From contig NZ_RPDJ01000016.1 of assembly GCF_004023625.1 (NCBI RefSeq), positions 62,001 through 126,000 on the forward strand: DNA of 64,000 nucleotides. Reading direction: 5' to 3'. The notes below the pieces were generated by a model, which made no database searches, had not been told where the DNA came from, and saw only the letters and a program-made list of their open reading frames with translations. Source of the stretch: Streptomyces cavernae (GTDB lineage Bacteria > Actinomycetota > Actinomycetes > Streptomycetales > Streptomycetaceae). Position 1 is the stretch's first letter; each line of letters begins with the position of its first letter. The translations under genes and the position numbers were made by a program. Positions 60,437-64,000 of the stretch are shown piece after piece.

Positions 60437-62008
60437 CTACTCCCACTCGATGGTCCCCGGCGGCTTCGACGTCACGTCGAGCACGACCCGGTTGACGTCC
60501 GCCACCTCGTTAGTGATCCGCGTCGAGATCCGGGCCAGGACGTCGTACGGCAGTCGCGACCAGTCCGCCGTCATCGCGTCCTCGCTCGACACCGGGCGCA
60601 ACACGATCGGGTGGCCGTACGTACGGCCGTCGCCCTGGACGCCGACCGAGCGGACGTCCGCCAGCAGCACCACCGGGCACTGCCAGATGTCGCGGTCGAG
60701 GCCGGCCGCCGTGAGTTCCTCGCGGGCGATGGCGTCGGCCTCGCGCAGCAGGTCGAGACGCTCCTTCGTCACCTCGCCGACGATGCGGATGCCGAGGCCG
60801 GGGCCCGGGAACGGCTGGCGCTGGACGATCTCGTCCGGCAGGCCCAGCTCCTGGCCGACCATGCGGACCTCGTCCTTGAACAGCTTGCGCAGCGGCTCGA
60901 TCAGCTTGAACTCGAGGTCCTCCGGCAGGCCGCCCACGTTGTGGTGCGACTTGATGTTGGCGGTGCCCGAACCGCCACCGGACTCGACCACGTCCGGGTA
61001 GAGGGTGCCCTGGACCAGGAACTCCACCGGCTGGTCACCGGGAGCCTCGGCGACGATCTCGGCCTGCGCCTGCTCGAAGACCCGGATGAACTCCCGGCCG
61101 ATGATCTTCCGCTTCTCCTCGGGGTCGGAGACGCCCTTGAGCGCGGTGAGGAAACGCTCCTCCGCGTCGACGACCTTCAACTGCACCCCGGTCGCCGCCA
61201 CGAAGTCCTTCTCGACCTGCTCGGTCTCGCCCTTGCGCATCAGGCCGTGGTCCACGTAGACGCAGGTCAGCTGGGAGCCGATGGCCTTCTGCACGAGGGC
61301 CGCGGCGACCGCGGAGTCCACGCCGCCGGACAGACCGCAGATCGCGCGCTTGCCGCCTACCTGCTCGCGGATGGCGGCGACCTGCTCGTCAATGACGCTG
61401 CCGGTGGTCCAGGACGGGGTGAGGCCCGCGCCCCGGTACAGGAAGTGCTCCAGCACCTGCTGGCCGTGCGTGGTGTGCATGACCTCCGGGTGGTACTGGA
61501 CGCCGTACAGCTTCCGCTCGTCGTTCTCGAAGGCGGCGACCGGGACGACGTCCGTGGAGGCGGTGACGGCGAAGCCCTCGGGGGCCGCGCTGCACGCGTC
61601 GCCGTGCGACATCCAGACCGACTGCTCGTCCGGAGTGCCCTCGAAGAGGGTGGAGCCGGACTTGCTGACGTGCAGCGGGGTGCGGCCGTACTCGCGCGCT
61701 CCGGTGTTGTCGACGGTGCCACCGAGCGAGGTCGCCATCAGCTGGAAGCCGTAGCACATACCGAAGACGGGGACGCCGGCCTCGAAGAGGGAGCGGTCGA
61801 CGGTCGGGGCGCCTTCCTCGTACACGGACGAGGGGCCGCCGGAGAGGACGATCGCCGCGGGGTTCTTGGCGAGCATCTCGGCGACCGGCATGGTGCTCGG
61901 CACGATCTCGCTGTAGACCCGCGCCTCGCGGACACGACGGGCGATGAGCTGGGCGTACTGTGCGCCGAAGTCGACTACCAGAACGGTGTCGGGGGGTGCA
62001 GTGGGCAC
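60437..62008 (-). CDS. guaA: GMP synthase (glutamine-hydrolysing)
   Basis: 523 residues; converts XMP to GMP. The N-terminal glutamine amidotransferase has its nucleophile in VFGMCYGFQLMA (near 86) and the His/Glu pair in YGVQYHPEVMHT. The ATP-pyrophosphatase domain has the PP-loop GLSGGVDSAVAAAL. The C-terminal dimerisation domain ends SKPPGTIEWE. GTG start at 62008. It belongs functionally with purN and purH in the window though it lies 42 kb away. Confidence 0.97.
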   Translation of the reverse strand: MPTAPPDTVLVVDFGAQYAQLIARRVREARVYSEIVPSTMPVAEMLAKNPAAIVLSGGPSSVYEEGAPTVDRSLFEAGVPVFGMCYGFQLMATSLGGTVDNTGAREYGRTPLHVSKSGSTLFEGTPDEQSVWMSHGDACSAAPEGFAVTASTDVVPVAAFENDERKLYGVQYHPEVMHTTHGQQVLEHFLYRGAGLTPSWTTGSVIDEQVAAIREQVGGKRAICGLSGGVDSAVAAALVQKAIGSQLTCVYVDHGLMRKGETEQVEKDFVAATGVQLKVVDAEERFLTALKGVSDPEEKRKIIGREFIRVFEQAQAEIVAEAPGDQPVEFLVQGTLYPDVVESGGGSGTANIKSHHNVGGLPEDLEFKLIEPLRKLFKDEVRMVGQELGLPDEIVQRQPFPGPGLGIRIVGEVTKERLDLLREADAIAREELTAAGLDRDIWQCPVVLLADVRSVGVQGDGRTYGHPIVLRPVSSEDAMTADWSRLPYDVLARISTRITNEVADVNRVVLDVTSKPPGTIEWE

Positions 62009-62246
62009 GGGTTGCCTTCCGGCGGGGAGCAGGGTCTGTGGTTGCCGATTCTACCGGGGCCGTGTGGCGCGCACCGGGGGCTTCGCCCGTCCGCGGCCGG
62101 ACCCCGGCTGCCGGCCCCGCTTCCGCGTCCGCCTCCGGAGCCGTCGCCGCCTGCGCGTGGGCTGGAACGCCCGTCGCACCCTGCCAACCCACGAAGCCCT
62201 CGGCGGGGCACGACGGAAGCCCGCGGCAGGAGCCCACGGCGGAAAG

Positions 62247-62276
62247 TTGCCCTTCTCCGTGCCCGTGGCCCATACT
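62247..62276 (+). promoter_or_regulatory. Promoter of the chorismate mutase leader transcript
   Basis: TTGCCC (62247-62252), 18 bases, CATACT (62271-62276). The predicted start falls at about 62283-62284, exactly at the ATG of the leader peptide, implying a leaderless leader ORF. The rest of the 275-bp gap shows nothing else on the plus strand. Confidence 0.5.
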
Positions 62277-62283
62277 CGGCCCC

Positions 62284-62355
62284 ATGCGCGAGCACTCGAC
62301 CTTCCTCTTTACCTATGGCAACCGGCCCACCGGCTGCCATGGTCGTGCTGCTTGA
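62284..62355 (+). CDS. Putative Phe/Tyr leader peptide
   Basis: A 23-codon ORF reading MREHSTFLFTYGNRPTGCHG and then RAA, stop. Two Phe and one Tyr codon cluster at residues 7-11. It begins at the predicted transcription start and is followed 20 bases later by a strong GC hairpin, 185 bp upstream of the chorismate mutase start. This is the layout of a transcription-attenuation leader for an aromatic amino-acid gene. Unproven. Confidence 0.45.
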   Translation: MREHSTFLFTYGNRPTGCHGRAA

Positions 62356-62374
62356 GCAACTGACAAGCGACTTC

Positions 62375-62411
62375 CCAGGCGCCCCGGGCCGACAAGGTCC
62401 GGGGCGCCTGG
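62375..62411 (+). terminator. Attenuator-type hairpin upstream of chorismate mutase
   Basis: CCAGGCGCCCCGG (62375-62387) and CCGGGGCGCCTGG (62399-62411) form a 13-bp perfect stem with an 11-base loop. It lies between the leader ORF and the gene. Only weak T content follows. Confidence 0.55.
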
Positions 62412-62469
62412 CGTTACCGGATCCTGCCGGGCCGGGGCACCGTCCACACTTCGCGACGAGGAGCCCCAG

Positions 62470-62844
62470 ATGCCCACCACCACCGCCACCGCCACCCCCA
62501 GCACCAGCACCAGCACCAGCACCAGCACCAGCACCAGCACCCAGGCCACCGCCGCCACCGCCCCAGCCACCACCGAGAAGACCGGCGCCCGTACCGCCGA
62601 GGCCGCCGATGTGATCAGTGGCGCCCGGGAGCGCATCGACGCGCTCGACGAGCGGATCATCGGCCTCATCCAGGAACGGATGGCCGTGTCCGCCGCCATC
62701 CAGGACGCCCGGATCGCCTCCGGCGGCCGGCGTGTGAACCTCTCGCGGGAGATGGAGATCCTCGGTCACTACAGCGGAGCGCTCGGCAAGCCCGGCACCT
62801 CGCTCGCGATGACGCTGCTGGAGCTGTGCCGGGGCCGGATCTGA
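62470..62844 (+). CDS. Chorismate mutase (AroQ fold)
   Basis: 124 residues; converts chorismate to prephenate for Phe and Tyr synthesis. The all-helical domain (about 45-124) shows RERIDALDERIIGLIQERMA, IQDARIASGGRRVNLSREME and LLELCRGRI with the substrate-binding arginines. The first 40 residues are a Thr/Ser/Ala tail encoded by AGCACC repeats. GAGGAG precedes the ATG at 62470. The upstream leader ORF and hairpin suggest attenuation by aromatic amino acids. Confidence 0.92.
   Translation: MPTTTATATPSTSTSTSTSTSTSTQATAATAPATTEKTGARTAEAADVISGARERIDALDERIIGLIQERMAVSAAIQDARIASGGRRVNLSREMEILGHYSGALGKPGTSLAMTLLELCRGRI
62500..62541. repeat. 6-bp AGCACC repeat in the chorismate mutase gene
   Basis: Seven AGCACC units in frame encode a Ser-Thr run at the N-terminus of the protein. 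Confidence 0.92.
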
Positions 62845-63231
62845 GTGCTGCGCACGCACGTACCCATGGCTCCTCACCCGTACGGCGCGTGACCGCCGCG
62901 CGCGGCGGTTCGTTGGCCCAGGTATCCGTGCCAGCCAGGGGCGGGCCCGAAAAAACCACGCGTGGCTCCGCTGGAGCGATGAGGCGTGCGGGGCGTACCG
63001 CACGCTGTGGGACCTCGCTCCAGAGTCGCGGCCGGACGGCAGGGGACAGCAGCCCGGTCACGCAACAGAGCGGTCGGCTTCGGGGACGCCCGGAGCCGAC
63101 CGGCGGAATCTGTCCAAGACGGTCGAAACGGTTGCGGAGGCCGCGACCCATCGAGCACGATGCGTAGAGAACTCCTCAAGCCCCCTGCAAGTCCCCCAGC
63201 GCATGACAGCACTGGAATGTCCGACTGCCAA

Positions 63232-63243
63232 TGGTCTATACCA
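63232..63243. promoter_or_regulatory. dre-like element (DasR-type GntR site)
   Basis: TGGTCTATACCA differs at one position from the DasR operator core TGGTCTAGACCA. It includes TATACC, which could be a -10 box. No plus-strand gene follows, only a structured segment and a terminator. Confidence 0.35.
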
Positions 63244-63356
63244 GGCGCACGCCTCGAGTGAGCCGGAGCGGCCACCGGCGGTCGGCGAGGTCGGCGGCGC
63301 AACCCCCCGGCGCCGCTCTCCGGCACCGACGCTGCCCTGACGTCGGTGCGACGGTC

Positions 63357-63398
63357 GAGGGGCCCCGCGGATCCGTCCCGCGGGGCCCCTCGCTTTTT
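63357..63398 (+). terminator. Strong plus-strand intrinsic terminator
   Basis: GAGGGGCCCCGCGG (63357-63370) and CCGCGGGGCCCCTC (63378-63391) form a perfect 14-bp stem with a 7-base loop, followed by GCTTTTT. It lies more than 500 bp past the nearest plus-strand gene. Confidence 0.8.
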
Positions 63399-63486
63399 CA
63401 TGCAGGTAGTTGCGGGCCGACCCTTCGGGTCGCCACGCCCCACCTCTATTCGGCGGACCGCCGTCCCGCGCCCCAGCCCGTGTCCG

Positions 63487-64000
63487 TCACGCCGTCTTCC
63501 CCAGCTTCTCCAGCTTGCCGAGCTTCTCCAGCTGTGCGTCGATCAGCGACGCCTGGACCTTCGTCTTGTCGGCGTCCAGCATGTTCATCGCGTAGAACGC
63601 GACGAGGGTGGAGCCGCTGCGCACGACCGTGAAGGTCATCGGCACCGAGGCACCGTCGACGGCGCCCTTCAGCTTGTACGCCACGGCCTCGTCGCCCTGG
63701 GTGGGGTCGGACAGTGCCGTGACACCGGTGTACTTGAAGTCGGTGTGCTCGAACGCGGTGCACTTCTTCGACGCGGTGCGCAGCTCGCCGAGCACCTCCT
63801 CGGCGTCGTTCTCGCCGTGCGCGAGAAGGGCGAGCGAGGTCACGGTGGCGTCGAGGCTGTCCGTGGCGGTGAACGTACGGCCCACACGGGCCGCGGCCTT
63901 CGGGTCCGAGGTGAACATGAACATGTCCGCGAGCGGCTGGCAGGCCGCCGGGCTCGCCGGCACCGTAACGGCCGGCATGTCCGCTGCGGGCAGCGTCTCG
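63487..64000 (-). CDS. Probable secreted/lipoprotein-type protein (5' end outside window)
   Basis: 171 codons visible; the frame remains open at the right edge (ETLPAADMPAVTVPASPAACQPLADMF...), so the N-terminus and any signal peptide are missing. The visible part is a mixed alpha/beta domain with two cysteines (PAACQPL, SKKCTAF) that could form a disulfide, FTVVRSGSTLVAFYAMNM and a C-terminal amphipathic helix (LEKLGKLEKLGKTA). It resembles small secreted sensor-like domains of actinobacterial lipoproteins. Specific function unknown. Confidence 0.7.
   Translation of the reverse strand, partial: ETLPAADMPAVTVPASPAACQPLADMFMFTSDPKAAARVGRTFTATDSLDATVTSLALLAHGENDAEEVLGELRTASKKCTAFEHTDFKYTGVTALSDPTQGDEAVAYKLKGAVDGASVPMTFTVVRSGSTLVAFYAMNMLDADKTKVQASLIDAQLEKLGKLEKLGKTA

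Larger units (their letters stand above)
62845..63486. other. Gap with palindrome, dre-like site and terminator; possible small RNA
   Basis: 642 bp without a supported gene. A 16-bp palindrome (CCGCCGCGCGCGGCGG, 62893-62908) follows chorismate mutase and may end its transcript. Further right lie a dre-like element (63232-63243), a GGCGCAACCCCCCGGCGCC hairpin near 63294-63314, and a strong plus-strand terminator. Confidence 0.5.

Noticed and set aside
63294..63314. C-run hairpin considered as 6C RNA
   Set aside because: 6C RNA needs two C-rich loops in a defined fold and, as I recall, lies elsewhere in Streptomyces. Only one C-run hairpin is visible here.

Overview
The window is high-GC (about 72%) DNA of a Streptomyces-type actinomycete. 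This is suggested by the strong third-position GC bias with long shadow frames, the many GTG and TTG starts, the DUF3017, DUF6350, DUF2690 and DUF4429 families, and the gene order guaA / NlpC-P60 / pcrA / icmB / sucCD / purNH / folD / mdh / betaine genes. As I recall it, that order resembles the chromosome core of S. coelicolor. I see no tRNA, rRNA, CRISPR array, prophage or insertion sequence. Most of the window is ordinary core chromosome.

Layout. 1-5.3 kb: a minus-strand operon that oxidises choline to glycine betaine (betB, betA) and imports betaine-type osmolytes (ABC ATPase, permease cut by the window edge). 5.4-9.4 kb: a tightly overlapping cassette of unknown membrane and secreted proteins, two of which share an RHIM-like (amyloid-signalling type) peptide. 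9.6-18.4 kb: mdh, an HTH/DUF2690 membrane regulator, folD-DUF3017, an RDD protein, and purN-purH. 18.7-27 kb: two membrane proteins, sucC-sucD and two repetitive secreted proteins. 27.2-35.6 kb: a divergent five-gene cluster (MoxR ATPase, DUF5682, VWA; SWIM, DUF5691) whose shared intergenic region carries back-to-back DNA-damage (RecA-NDp/PafBC-type) promoter motifs. 35.8-45.4 kb: icmB, a lipase, an M23 peptidase, pcrA with its own RecA-NDp motif, and an NlpC/P60 protein behind a c-di-AMP (ydaO) riboswitch. 45.5-54.9 kb: a MocR regulator, a methyltransferase, an ASCH protein, a PspC-type two-component system with a PspC/toastrack protein, and DoxX. 55-64 kb: membrane proteins, a class II aldolase, a PPOX protein, guaA, chorismate mutase with a probable attenuator leader, and a truncated secreted protein.

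Functionally the window mixes central metabolism (TCA enzymes mdh and sucCD; de novo purine genes purN, purH and guaA; one-carbon folD) with envelope maintenance (M23, NlpC/P60, PspC/Lia-like sensing, lipase) and stress responses (osmoprotection, DNA damage). Another property is the density of minisatellite-like tandem repeats, both in intergenic gaps and in phase within coding regions.

The most interesting items are the RHIM-like pair at 7.2-9.4 kb, the RecA-NDp-driven MoxR/VWA/DUF5682/SWIM/DUF5691 cluster, the riboswitch-controlled NlpC/P60 protein that has lost its catalytic cysteine, the chorismate mutase leader peptide, and two terminator-ended intergenic regions that may encode small RNAs.
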